Positions 47,232-56,301 of a stretch of 64,000 nt of DNA are shown piece after piece. This DNA is from Roseimicrobium gellanilyticum (GTDB lineage Bacteria; Verrucomicrobiota; Verrucomicrobiia; Verrucomicrobiales; Verrucomicrobiaceae). The number at the start of each line of letters is the position of its first letter. The first letter of the stretch is position 1. Under the pieces are notes generated by a model. It was not told where the DNA came from. It did not search any database and saw only the letters and a program-made list of their open reading frames with translations. The DNA lies in contig NZ_QNRR01000014.1 in assembly GCF_003315205.1 (NCBI RefSeq), positions 62,001 to 126,000 of the forward strand, written 5' to 3'. The position numbers were made by a program, and so were the translations under genes.

Positions 47232-48707
47232 ATGTCTCCCGCCGAATACTTCACCCAGACGCGCCGCGATTTCCTCGCGACCTCCGCGTGCGGACTCGGC
47301 GGACTGGCCCTGGCGTCGCTGTTCCAGCAGGATGGCTTGCTCGCCTCGGAGTCCGTCCCATCCAATCCGCTCGCCACGCGCAAGCCGCACTTCGCGCCGA
47401 AGGCGGAGCGCTGCATCTTCATCTTCCTTGAAGGTGGCCCGAGCCAGATGGATCTCTTCGATCCGAAACCGCTGCTGAACAAGTATGACGGTCAGCCCCT
47501 GCCGGACTCGCTGGTGGGTGATCAGAAGTTTGCCTTCCTGCAGAAGGAGACGGCCACCGTCATGGGCACGAAGCGGGTGTTCAAGAAGCATGGCCAGTGC
47601 GGCATGGAGATCTCCGATCTGCTCCCGCATATCGCCACCTGCGCGGATGACATCGCGCTGGTGCGCTCCATGCACACCACGCAGTTCAATCATCTGCCCG
47701 GCCAGCTCATGCTGAACTGCGGCGCGCCGTTGCTCGGCCGTCCCAGTCTTGGCTCATGGGTGACGTATGGCCTGGGCAACGCCTCGCAGGAACTGCCCTC
47801 GTATGTGGTGATGGTGAGCAAGGGTCGCGGCCTGCCCGGTGGGAGTTCCACGTGGTCCAGCGGCTTCCTTCCCTCTCCTTATGGCGGTGTCATGTTCCGC
47901 AATGGCGCCTCGCCTGTGCTGAATCTTTCCAATCCCGATGGCATCACCACGGAGATGCAGTCCGCCAGTCTCGGTGCGCTCAATGACTTGAATCGCCTGC
48001 GCCATCGCTACGTGGGGGATCCGGAGATTGCCAGCCGCATCAACAGCTACGAACTCGCGTTCCGCATGCAGAGCGCGGCTCCGGAGTTGGTGGACATCAA
48101 GGGCGAATCCCAGTCCACGCTGGAGGCCTATGGCATCAATCGCTCCGAGCCCCCCATCAAGAGCAACCTGGGCGGCATCGGTTTGTATCAGACTTTCTCA
48201 CGCCACTGCTTGCAGGCGCGGCGCATGGTCGAGCGTGGGGTCCGTTTTGTGAACATCATCCACGCCTCGTGGGATCATCACAGCAGTCTGGATCCGCAAC
48301 TCGCGCACAATTGCCAGATGGTGGACCAGCCCATCGCGGCACTGCTCAGAGACCTGAAACAACGTGGCCTGCTGGATACCACGCTCGTGGTGTGGGGCAG
48401 TGAGTTCGGCCGCACAGCGCTGGGTGAGAATCGCCCCGGCTTCAAGAAGGTCACGGGACGCGATCATCATCCCGGGGCCTTCAGCCTGTGGATGGCCGGA
48501 GGTGGCATCAAGGGTGGCCAGGTCTATGGGGAGTCCGACGACTTCGCGTGGAAGGTCGCGCGCGACCCTGTTTCCATCCACGACTTCCACGCCACGATCC
48601 TGCATCTCTTTGGCATGGATCACAAGAGACTCACCTACCGTTTCCAGGGGCGCGACTTTCGCCTTACCGATGTACACGGCGAGGTGGTGAAGGGGTTGCT
48701 GGTGTAG
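47232..48707 (+). CDS. DUF1501 Tat-exported protein, module 2
   Basis: A 491-aa protein 19 bp after its cytochrome partner. The Tat signal is QTRRDFLATSACGLGGLAL. Family signatures are RCIFIFLEGGPSQMDLFDPKP, MHTTQFNHLPGQLMLN, TLVVWGSEFGRTAL and RDHHPGAFSLWMAGGGIKGG. It differs clearly from the first DUF1501 copy, so the two modules are old paralogs and probably have different substrates. Confidence 0.93.
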   Translation: MSPAEYFTQTRRDFLATSACGLGGLALASLFQQDGLLASESVPSNPLATRKPHFAPKAERCIFIFLEGGPSQMDLFDPKPLLNKYDGQPLPDSLVGDQKFAFLQKETATVMGTKRVFKKHGQCGMEISDLLPHIATCADDIALVRSMHTTQFNHLPGQLMLNCGAPLLGRPSLGSWVTYGLGNASQELPSYVVMVSKGRGLPGGSSTWSSGFLPSPYGGVMFRNGASPVLNLSNPDGITTEMQSASLGALNDLNRLRHRYVGDPEIASRINSYELAFRMQSAAPELVDIKGESQSTLEAYGINRSEPPIKSNLGGIGLYQTFSRHCLQARRMVERGVRFVNIIHASWDHHSSLDPQLAHNCQMVDQPIAALLRDLKQRGLLDTTLVVWGSEFGRTALGENRPGFKKVTGRDHHPGAFSLWMAGGGIKGGQVYGESDDFAWKVARDPVSIHDFHATILHLFGMDHKRLTYRFQGRDFRLTDVHGEVVKGLLV

Positions 48708-48715
48708 CCGCAGTG

Positions 48716-50290
48716 CTACTTCGCCAGCGCCCGCAAGTCGTAACAAAGGATGCGCGGGCCGCTGCTCCCCATCGCCTGCTCATCTTCATTCTGCATGACA
48801 TAAAGCAGACCCCTGCTCACCGCAGGCAGGCACCAGGTATGGGGCGCAAAGAAGAGTGGCGCTCGCGCTTCCACCTTGGCGCCCGAGGGTGAGAGATCCA
48901 TCCAGAGCAGCGAGCCCAGTTCACTGAGCACGAGAAACTTCCCATCCACCTTCAGCAAGCTGGCGCGCTGGATACCCAGCACGGGAGCACTGCCAGGCCT
49001 GCCGCCACGGCCCGGTCGTGCGAGCGCTGTCTCCTCCCAGATCACATCCTCGCGCCACTTCTCTTCGCCCGTATCTGCATTGACACACACCAGCTTGGAG
49101 GACTGCTGCAGCTCCCCATCAATGGCATAGAGGTAGCCATCCACATACACAGGGTTCATCCAGTGCGTGGCGAGGCGTTCAGACTTCCACACTTCCCTCG
49201 CTTTGAAGTTCTCGTCGAACTCCAGCATCACCCCGCCCAGCGGTCGCCCTTTGGGGTACGCGGTGGAAATGAAGACGCGGTTCTTCTCCGGGATGATCAC
49301 AGGGGAACTTGCCGTAGCCGAAGTGTAATCATCCGCCCGCCAGGGGATGCGATCATGCACCGTGCCATCCTTGGCATCCAGGCACAGCAGACCACCGGTG
49401 GCCGGATTGCTCTCGCCTCCTGTGAAGACAAAGACCTTCTTCTTCCCGTGCATGGTGGCAGCAACCGGTGTGGCATAGCTCGCTCCCCACGAGTCCTTCA
49501 CGCCCCAAAGCAGGCGGCCCGTCTTCAGGTCAAAAGACCCCACGCAGAGGCCCGGTGTGGCCAGCTTGCGAGCACGGTCTTCCATGTCATCATCGTCGAG
49601 GGCCATCTCACTCTTGCCACCCACATTCACAATGGCCATGCCGTCCACGAGCAATGCCGAGCCTCCATGCCCAAAGAAGTCCTGAGGCACGAGAAACTCC
49701 TTCCGCAGATCCCGCTGCCACGCCACGCGCCCTGTCTTCAAGTCCAGGCAGGTCATCATGCAGGTGACCCCCACTGTCACCACGCGGCCATCCGCGATGG
49801 AGGGTGACCCGCGCGGGCCATTCGCATAGCCGAAGCGATCCCGGTAGTTGATGGGATACTCATGCACCCAATACCGCTGGCCCGTCTCCGGATGCAGACA
49901 TTCGATGACCTCCTTGCCTTCCACGGCATGGAAGATCACAAGATGCTCGCCACTGATGGCGGGCGAGGTATAGCCCTCTCCCTTGCGCACTTCCCACACC
50001 TTCGGTGGACCACCTTCGGGCCAGGCATGCAGCAGCGGCGTCTCTGGAGAGATGGCGTCATCCTTGGGACCTAGGAATGAGGGCCAGTCACTGGTCACGG
50101 CATCCTTGGAAAGCGGCTTTGGCGCAGCATGAAAGGTGAGCCGGTCAAAGGCCTGCGGCCTGGGTGCTGGGGCCTCGCTGAGTTCCGCAACTTTAGGCGG
50201 GCTGGGATCCACACCGAAAGGCTCCGCGGAAATCGCCAGGCCTGCTCCTACACAGGTGAACAAGAGGATGGACAAAGCCTTCATGCGCAT
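48716..50290 (-). CDS. Secreted PQQ-type beta-propeller protein
   Basis: A 524-aa protein with a signal peptide (MRMKALSILLFTCVGAGLAISAEP). The start is 50290 or the next Met at 50284; a longer ORF to 50776 has no signal. The rest consists of propeller blades with the PQQ/BamB pattern, for example LDLKTGRVAWQRDLRKE, FDLKTGRLLWGVKDSW, LDAKDGTVHDRIPWR, VNADTGEEKWREDVIW. In planctomycetes such proteins often accompany sulfatases and the cytochrome modules. No dehydrogenase active site is recognisable. It converges with the DUF1501 gene. Confidence 0.88.
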   Translation of the reverse strand: MRMKALSILLFTCVGAGLAISAEPFGVDPSPPKVAELSEAPAPRPQAFDRLTFHAAPKPLSKDAVTSDWPSFLGPKDDAISPETPLLHAWPEGGPPKVWEVRKGEGYTSPAISGEHLVIFHAVEGKEVIECLHPETGQRYWVHEYPINYRDRFGYANGPRGSPSIADGRVVTVGVTCMMTCLDLKTGRVAWQRDLRKEFLVPQDFFGHGGSALLVDGMAIVNVGGKSEMALDDDDMEDRARKLATPGLCVGSFDLKTGRLLWGVKDSWGASYATPVAATMHGKKKVFVFTGGESNPATGGLLCLDAKDGTVHDRIPWRADDYTSATASSPVIIPEKNRVFISTAYPKGRPLGGVMLEFDENFKAREVWKSERLATHWMNPVYVDGYLYAIDGELQQSSKLVCVNADTGEEKWREDVIWEETALARPGRGGRPGSAPVLGIQRASLLKVDGKFLVLSELGSLLWMDLSPSGAKVEARAPLFFAPHTWCLPAVSRGLLYVMQNEDEQAMGSSGPRILCYDLRALAK

Positions 50291-50305
50291 GCCATGGTAG
50301 CCAGC

Positions 50306-50719
50306 ATGAAGTCCCATGCGAGTCTCTTTGCCGGAATGTGCGCCCTGATTTGCGCGTCCCTCTTCACCTCCTGCGCCAGCCTCTGCCCGGCAGGGAAGGC
50401 TTCTCCCGGCCAGGTGGAGCACGTGGTGCTGGTGTGGCTGAAGGACGCTGGCAATGAAGCCAAGCGCACCGAACTCACCGCCACGGCGAAGGGCTTCCAG
50501 AAGCAGATCCCCGGCATCATCTCCATCAGCGCCGGAGCGCCCCTTCCCAGCGATCGCCCGGTCGTGGATGACAGCTTCGACCTCGGGCTCGTCATGCGTT
50601 TTGAAAGCAAGGAAGCCCTGGCCGCCTACGAGAAGCATCCAGTCCATGTGAAGGCCGTGAAGGAGGCGCTGGCTCCCGCCTCCAAAAAGCTCCAGGTGTA
50701 TGACGTGGTGGTGCGCTGA
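50306..50719 (+). CDS. Dabb-domain (stress-responsive A/B barrel) lipoprotein
   Basis: A 137-aa protein. The ATG at 50306 is chosen because it gives a signal peptide with lipobox LFTSC (Cys23); a longer ORF to 50129 overlaps the divergent gene. The mature part has the Dabb pattern QVEHVVLVWLKDAGNE, then DLGLVMRFESKEALAAYEKHPVHVKAVKEAL. This ferredoxin-like barrel is typical of dimeric small-molecule binding or lyase-like proteins. The ligand is unknown. Confidence 0.85.
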   Translation: MKSHASLFAGMCALICASLFTSCASLCPAGKASPGQVEHVVLVWLKDAGNEAKRTELTATAKGFQKQIPGIISISAGAPLPSDRPVVDDSFDLGLVMRFESKEALAAYEKHPVHVKAVKEALAPASKKLQVYDVVVR

Positions 50720-50834
50720 TGGCGAAATCGTCATGATCAAAAACTTCATGACGCGCGAATCACGTAGAAGAATCACGCAAGGATCGCGCTTCTGTCATTG
50801 ACTCTGGCATGGTCCTTGCCACCATGCGCGCCCG

Positions 50835-51401
50835 ATGTCTGCTTCACGAGCCAAGGAAGAGCCACTCTATCTCGTGCGCAACTCACCCATCCATGGGAGA
50901 GGTCTCTACGCGCGCAAGTTCATCGAGAAGGACACCTGGATCGTGCAATACGTAGGTGAGAAGGTCGACAAGGACGAAAGCGACCGCCGCGCCAATGCCT
51001 TGCTTGAGTCCTCCAAGGATACCGGCGGAGCCAAGGTATACATGTTCATCCTCAATGATGAGTGGGACATCGATGGCGATGTGGACTGGAATGATGCCCG
51101 ACTCGCAAACCACTCCTGCGATCCCAACGTGGAAGCGCAGACGTGGGAGGAGAAGGAGATCTGGTTCGTAGCCCTGCGCGACATCCAGCCCGGCGAGGAG
51201 CTCACCTTCAACTACGGCTTCGATCTTGAGCACTGGGAGGAGCATCCCTGCCAATGCGGTACCAAGCGCTGCATCGGCTACATCGCTGCCGAGGAATACT
51301 GGCCCACGCTGAAGCGAAAGATCGCCGGCAAGAAGGCGGCCAAGACGCGGAAGCGCAAGATGGCATCCTCTGCCACGGCGCTCGCCCAGGCTGGAGAGTA
51401 A
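50835..51401 (+). CDS. SET-domain protein lysine methyltransferase
   Basis: A 188-aa protein. The SET core is intact: IHGRGLYARKFIEKDTWIVQYVGE, the SAM-binding NHSCDPN motif, and the Tyr motif ELTFNYGFD. It is followed by a post-SET zinc cluster CQCGTKRCIGYI. The C-terminus is very basic (KKAAKTRKRKM), suggesting a nucleic-acid or acidic-protein contact. Eukaryotic SET enzymes methylate histone tails; bacterial relatives in Chlamydia and some Verrucomicrobia methylate histone-like or other proteins. The substrate here is unknown. Confidence 0.92.
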   Translation: MSASRAKEEPLYLVRNSPIHGRGLYARKFIEKDTWIVQYVGEKVDKDESDRRANALLESSKDTGGAKVYMFILNDEWDIDGDVDWNDARLANHSCDPNVEAQTWEEKEIWFVALRDIQPGEELTFNYGFDLEHWEEHPCQCGTKRCIGYIAAEEYWPTLKRKIAGKKAAKTRKRKMASSATALAQAGE

Positions 51402-51489
51402 CGGCCTGCGGTACAAGGCCGAGGCCACGAGTCCATGCTTGCGCTTGACGGGCAGGTGACGCGCATGCAGGGCACTGGCGCGACCTATC

Positions 51490-52836
51490 ATGACCCTGCC
51501 CAGCCTCGCCGCAGCCGCGACATCGGCCACTGACCACGCGTCCGTCCTGCCCTCTGCATGGATGGTGCTTCCGTTCGCAGGGTTGCTGTTGTGCATTGCA
51601 CTCCTGCCGCTGCTCGCCGCCCATTTCTGGGAACGCCACTATGCGAAGGTGGCTGTGGGATTGGGCTCGGTAACCGCTTGCTACTACCTCCTGGTGCTGC
51701 GTGACAGTCATGCGGTAATGCACTCCATGACGGAGTACCTCAGCTTCATGGCGCTCGTGGGCTCTCTCTTCGTCATTTCAGGGGGCATCAATATCGGCGT
51801 GAAGGGCGAAGCCACGCCGCTGGTGAATGTGGTCTTCCTTCTCTTCGGTGCCACCATCGCGAATATCATCGGCACCACAGGAGCTTCGATGTTGCTCATC
51901 CGCCCTTGGATCCGGATGAACAAGTTCCGCATCACTGCCTACCACATCGTCTTCTTCATCTTTGTGGTCAGCAATTGCGGCGGCTGCCTCACGCCCATCG
52001 GCGACCCTCCGCTCTTCCTCGGTTTCCTTCGTGGCATACCTTTCTGGTGGGTCATCCAGCAGGTGTGGCCGGCTTGGCTGCTGTGCATCGGCCTGCTGCT
52101 CGTGGTTTTCTTTGTGATCGATGTCCGCAACTTCAGAAAAGTGCCCCGTCAAGTAGCCGCAAAAGCGACGGCCGAGGAGACCTGGACCTTCCGCGGACTG
52201 CATAATCTGCTGCTGCTCGCACTGGTGCTGCTGGGAGTCTTCCTTCCTCAGCAGTGGAAGGTCGGCACTGAGGCGCTTCACCTGACTGCAGGCGCGCTGC
52301 TGATGATCGCAGCGGCCATCATCTCCTACCTCACCACAGCCCGGCCCATCCATGAGGCGAACGACTTCAACTTCCACCCGGTGAAAGAGGTGGGCTGGCT
52401 CTTCATCGGCATCTTCCTCACCATGATTCCTGCACTGCAGCTCTTGGGCTCGGGGCAGGGCATCACACTGGATACCCCCTTGAGCGTGTACTTCGCCAGC
52501 GGCTCTCTCTCCGCCTTCCTCGACAACGCACCCACCTACCTCACTTTCCTCGCGGCAGGCATGGGACGATTTCAACTGGATGTGAATCAGCCCGCCCATG
52601 TGCTGCAGTTTCTGGAAGCCCATCCCGGGTTCATCGTCGCCGTGTCGCTGGGCTCCGTGTTCTTCGGTGCCGGCAGTTACATTGGAAACGGCCCCAACTT
52701 CATGGTGAAGGCGATTGCGGAGAAGTCAGGGGTGAAGGCTCCCGGCTTCCTGAAATACATCTACGGCTTCTCTCTTCCCCTGCTGCTGCCCATTCTCGCC
52801 ATCGTGGGTTGGCTCATGCTGCGCCACACGCATTGA
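51490..52836 (+). CDS. Sodium/proton antiporter of the ion-transporter superfamily (NhaD/CitMHS-like)
   Basis: A 448-aa inner-membrane protein with about eleven to twelve helices. Two inverted-half motifs of the family are visible: NIIGTTGASMLLIRPWIRMNK with NCGGCLTPIGDPPLFLGF, and the second half LSAFLDNAPTYLTFLA with GAGSYIGNGPNFMVKAI. The paired GDPP and NGPNFM loops resemble the substrate-binding loops of the NhaD/DASS superfamily. Sodium/proton exchange is the best guess; organic-anion transport is the alternative. Confidence 0.85.
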   Translation: MTLPSLAAAATSATDHASVLPSAWMVLPFAGLLLCIALLPLLAAHFWERHYAKVAVGLGSVTACYYLLVLRDSHAVMHSMTEYLSFMALVGSLFVISGGINIGVKGEATPLVNVVFLLFGATIANIIGTTGASMLLIRPWIRMNKFRITAYHIVFFIFVVSNCGGCLTPIGDPPLFLGFLRGIPFWWVIQQVWPAWLLCIGLLLVVFFVIDVRNFRKVPRQVAAKATAEETWTFRGLHNLLLLALVLLGVFLPQQWKVGTEALHLTAGALLMIAAAIISYLTTARPIHEANDFNFHPVKEVGWLFIGIFLTMIPALQLLGSGQGITLDTPLSVYFASGSLSAFLDNAPTYLTFLAAGMGRFQLDVNQPAHVLQFLEAHPGFIVAVSLGSVFFGAGSYIGNGPNFMVKAIAEKSGVKAPGFLKYIYGFSLPLLLPILAIVGWLMLRHTH

Positions 52837-52893
52837 CTGGGGACACCACACCGAGCGCAAGAGGCACAAGCGGCTGTTCGTTCAGAAAAGGCC

Positions 52894-53733
52894 ATGTCCA
52901 TGCGCCATCTTCTTCCCGCCCTCCTCGTTCTGGCTATCACCTGCTCCGCTCATGCCGAGCTGAAAACCGATATCGAATTTGCCAAGGTCGGCGATGTGAG
53001 TCTCACGTTGGACGTCCATGTTCCGGATGGACCTGGCCCTTTCCCCACGGCCATTCTGGTGCATGGCGGTGGCTTTACGAAGGGCGACAAGACCAGCTAC
53101 ATCACTCCCCTCTTCAAACCGCTCAACGATGCCGGCTACACCTGGTTCACCATCAACTACCGCCTCGCACCGCAACATCGCTGGCCCGCATGCCTTGACG
53201 ATGTAGAAACCGCCATCCGCTGGGTGCGTGCGCACGCGGCGGAGTACAAGGTCGATGTGAACCGCATCGCCCTCATTGGTGAATCCGCTGGAGGACACCT
53301 TGTTTCCATGGCTGGGACACGCGCTCAAGGGGATACTGCGGTGGCGGCCGTGGTGCCATTCTACGCGCCGCACGATCTCTTCCTCAGGGCACAACAACGC
53401 AAGGACGTCGGCGAAGGACTCGCAGGTCTTTTCGGCATCTCTCGTGAGGTAAACGACACCACCCTTGCAGCCTTGAAGCAAGGGTCACCCTTCTACCACC
53501 TCAAGGCTGGCCTGCCACCCTATCTCCTCATCCACGGTGACAAAGACGACAAGGTGCCCTTCGAGCAGTCCACCCTGTTCCAGGCCGCCAGCCGGAAGGT
53601 GGGCAACACCTGCGAGCTCATCACCATTCCCGGCGGTGGGCACGGCATGGGCGGCTGGAAGGCGGTGCCCGCAGGCGCAACCTATGCGAATGAGATGATC
53701 ACGTGGTTGAACAAGGTGATGGTGAAGAAGTAA
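52894..53733 (+). CDS. Secreted alpha/beta-hydrolase (BD-FAE-type esterase)
   Basis: A 279-aa protein with a signal peptide ending SAHAE (residue about 21). The oxyanion hole is LVHGGGFTKGDK, the nucleophile motif is GESAGG, an Asp is in HGDKDDKVPFEQS, and the His is in PGGGHGMGG. It lacks long lid insertions. This class deacylates feruloyl, acetyl or acylated glycans. The substrate is unassigned. It lies downstream of the antiporter by 57 bp. Confidence 0.9.
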   Translation: MSMRHLLPALLVLAITCSAHAELKTDIEFAKVGDVSLTLDVHVPDGPGPFPTAILVHGGGFTKGDKTSYITPLFKPLNDAGYTWFTINYRLAPQHRWPACLDDVETAIRWVRAHAAEYKVDVNRIALIGESAGGHLVSMAGTRAQGDTAVAAVVPFYAPHDLFLRAQQRKDVGEGLAGLFGISREVNDTTLAALKQGSPFYHLKAGLPPYLLIHGDKDDKVPFEQSTLFQAASRKVGNTCELITIPGGGHGMGGWKAVPAGATYANEMITWLNKVMVKK

Positions 53734-53790
53734 GGACGGAGGTTCCAAAGGAGCGCAGGCACTCCTTTAAGAAGCGAGCCTTCCAACAAC

Positions 53791-53821
53791 AAAAAGGCGT
53801 GGAGCCGGAGCCCCACGCCTT
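53791..53821 (-). terminator. Bidirectional terminator between the esterase and EF-hand genes
   Basis: Stem AAGGCGTGG/CCACGCCTT (53794-53802 with 53813-53821) with a 10-nt loop. On the minus strand it is followed by TTTTTGTTGTT, which makes it a proper intrinsic terminator for the EF-hand gene. On the plus strand the tail is only GAATTCTT. Confidence 0.85.
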
Positions 53822-53854
53822 GAATTCTTGAATCGTACAGCCGCCTCTTGCGCC

Positions 53855-54751
53855 TTAGTTTTGCGGAGCCGGTGCAGCAGGGGCCTCACCCTCGGGACGA
53901 CGAGGACGCTCGCCTTCACCTTCAGGGCGCGGACGGGCACCGCCATCGCGGCCGCCTTCACCACCAGGACGGCGGAAGCCGCCGCCTTCACCGCCACGAC
54001 CGCCGCCACCCATCATCTCACGCATCCGGCGACTCATCGCTTCGATTTCCTCATTGGAGATGTTTCCATCCTTGTTCTCGTCCATCTGGGCAAACTGCTC
54101 TTCGCTCGCAGCGTGGAATTCTTCCTTGGAGACCGACTTGTCGTCGTTCTTGTCCATACGGCGCAGACGATCGCTGAGGAAGTTCATGCCACCACCACCA
54201 CCCTGACGCATGCCGGGGCTGCCACCGCCTTCACCGTCGGGGCGGCGGAATCCTTCGGGACGAGGACCCCCTTCACCATCGGGACGACGGAAACCCTCAG
54301 GACGGCGCTGGCCGTCGGGTCCCGCAGGAGGACTGCCCGCCTGCTCGCCACCGGGACGCGGACGCACACCGCCATCACGCTCACCAGCGGCACCTTCAGG
54401 ACGGCGCATGCCTTCCGGACGCTGCTGCGCCACATCGCGGGCGCGGCGCGCCATGTCCTCGGCTTCTGACTTCTCGATGAAGCCATCCGCATTGGCGTCG
54501 ATCTTGGCGAAGCGATCTTCCGCCTCCTTCTTCGTGGAGCCCACAAACTCGTCCTTGGAGAGCTTGCCATCATTGTCGGCGTCCGCCCTCTTGATGAACT
54601 CGCCCACGCGATCACCGCCGCCGGGAGGACGTCCTTCACCACCACCACTGCCGGGAGGCGGAGGGGGAGGCGGCGCATCTTGCGCGAGCAAGGGAAGCGA
54701 GCCGCAGCTCAACGCGGCAGCCATGGTCAGGGCGAGGAATCTTGTTTTCAT
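53855..54751 (-). CDS. Secreted EF-hand protein, Gly/Pro/Arg-rich
   Basis: A 298-aa protein with signal peptide MKTRFLALTMAAALSCG...LLAQ. The start at 54751 is chosen over a longer ORF. It has four EF-hand loops in two pairs: DADNDGKLSKDE, DANADGFIEKSE, DKNDDKSVSKEE and DENKDGNISNEE. The third has Lys instead of Gly at loop position six and may bind weakly. The pairs are separated by repeats of RRPEGFRRPDGEGG. It is probably a calcium-binding envelope or extracellular protein, a common type in Verrucomicrobia. Confidence 0.9.
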   Translation of the reverse strand: MKTRFLALTMAAALSCGSLPLLAQDAPPPPPPPGSGGGEGRPPGGGDRVGEFIKRADADNDGKLSKDEFVGSTKKEAEDRFAKIDANADGFIEKSEAEDMARRARDVAQQRPEGMRRPEGAAGERDGGVRPRPGGEQAGSPPAGPDGQRRPEGFRRPDGEGGPRPEGFRRPDGEGGGSPGMRQGGGGGMNFLSDRLRRMDKNDDKSVSKEEFHAASEEQFAQMDENKDGNISNEEIEAMSRRMREMMGGGGRGGEGGGFRRPGGEGGRDGGARPRPEGEGERPRRPEGEAPAAPAPQN

Positions 54752-54922
54752 CGGGGTGCTCAGTCTTGGTTTGGGTAACGGGGGGTGAAACTGCATTTGC
54801 CCGGGAAAGTTGCGAAAAAGGAACCCTGACCCGGCCTCCATGGCCGGGTCGGGATCACAGATGCATCGCAGGATGGACCCGGCGTGCGTGGCGGTGGTCA
54901 GTGGATGAGAGGAGACGACACC

Positions 54923-56251
54923 TTACTGCGCAAGTTCCCGAAGGAGGTATTCATTGAGGCGGATGCCCGCTTCGAAGTTCTCCACAGGGAAGTTCTCGTT
55001 CGGCGCATGCGCCTGGCAATCAGGCAGGGCAAGCCCCAGCAGCAGGGTATCGACACCCAGTACATCCTTGAAAGCCTGCACAATCGGGATGCTTCCTCCT
55101 TCACGAATCAATGCAGGCTTGCCCCCGAAGGTTTTCTCCAGAGCACGTTGGGCCGCCTGGCCAAACGGCGAAAACGGATCCATGAGGTACGGCATGCCCG
55201 TGTGACCCAGCTCGACTTCAAGTCGGATGCCCGGAGGTGTATGGGCCTTCAAATGCTTCTCCACCTGCTTGAGGATTTCATCCGGCTGCTGATCCGGAAC
55301 CAGGCGGAAGCTGAACTTCGCAAAGGCCTCACGTGCAATCACCGTCTTCGAGCCCTCTTGCTGCCAGCCACCACCGATGCCATTCAGTTCCGCCGTGGGG
55401 CGCGCCCAGCGACGCTCCAGATCCGTGAAGCCCGCTTCACCAAACAATTCCGGCACACCGGTCACGGCCTTCGTTTCGGGTTCGCTGTCACCGAGGTTTT
55501 TCCATGCTTCACGTTCCCAGTCCGCCAGAGGCTTCACCGCATCGTAGAATCCGGGCACCTGCACGTGACCTGAGGCATCATGAAAACTCGCGATGATCCG
55601 TGCGATGGCGGTGATGGGATTCATCACTGCGCCACCCCAGATACCCGAATGCAGATCCGTCGCGGGACCGCGCGCAATGATTTCCGCACATGCAATGCCA
55701 CGAAGGCCATAGGTGAAGGTGCCCACGCCGGGCGCGACCATGCCGGTGTCCGAGATCGCGATGACATCGCACTTCAGCAGCTCGCGATTTGCCGCCAGGA
55801 AGGGTTTCAAGTTGGGGCTGCCAATTTCCTCCTCACCTTCGAAGAGGCAGGTGAGATTCACGGGGAGGTCACCTTGCTCACGCAGGGTCTTCTCCAGGCC
55901 GCACACATGCGCCATGAGCTGGCCCTTGTTGTCTGTGGCGCCACGGCACCAGATCCGTCCATCCCGCAGCGTGGGTTCGAAAGGTGGCGTGCGCCATTCA
56001 TTCACCGGAGCATCCGGCTGCACGTCGTAGTGCCCATACAACAACACCGTTCGCCTGCCGGGCACATGCTTGTTCTTCGCGACAATGATGGGATGCCGCG
56101 GGGTCTCATGCAGGGTGGTGGCCAGGCCCATGGCCGTGAGCTTTTGCACCAGCCAGCCTGCACAGGCGCGCGTGTCCGCATTGTGCGAAGATTCCGTGGA
56201 GATACTTGGGAAGCGGAGCAGCGTGAAGAGATCGTTGAGTTCAGGAGTCAT
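54923..56251 (-). CDS. M20-family metallopeptidase (dipeptidase)
   Basis: A 442-aa dinuclear zinc peptidase. Metal and catalytic motifs are LLYGHYDVQPDAP, the bridging Asp in WCRGATDNKGQLMAH, the catalytic Glu pair in FEGEEEIGSPN, and a C-terminal His ligand in LPDCQAHAPNENF. The dimerisation domain follows ATDLHSGIWGGAVMNP. No signal peptide, so it is cytoplasmic. It probably cleaves dipeptides or similar short peptides. Confidence 0.93.
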   Translation of the reverse strand: MTPELNDLFTLLRFPSISTESSHNADTRACAGWLVQKLTAMGLATTLHETPRHPIIVAKNKHVPGRRTVLLYGHYDVQPDAPVNEWRTPPFEPTLRDGRIWCRGATDNKGQLMAHVCGLEKTLREQGDLPVNLTCLFEGEEEIGSPNLKPFLAANRELLKCDVIAISDTGMVAPGVGTFTYGLRGIACAEIIARGPATDLHSGIWGGAVMNPITAIARIIASFHDASGHVQVPGFYDAVKPLADWEREAWKNLGDSEPETKAVTGVPELFGEAGFTDLERRWARPTAELNGIGGGWQQEGSKTVIAREAFAKFSFRLVPDQQPDEILKQVEKHLKAHTPPGIRLEVELGHTGMPYLMDPFSPFGQAAQRALEKTFGGKPALIREGGSIPIVQAFKDVLGVDTLLLGLALPDCQAHAPNENFPVENFEAGIRLNEYLLRELAQ

Positions 56252-56301
56252 GATCAGAACAGGATGAACAAAGATACGCGCGTGTGCGATGGGCCGGGCG
56301 C

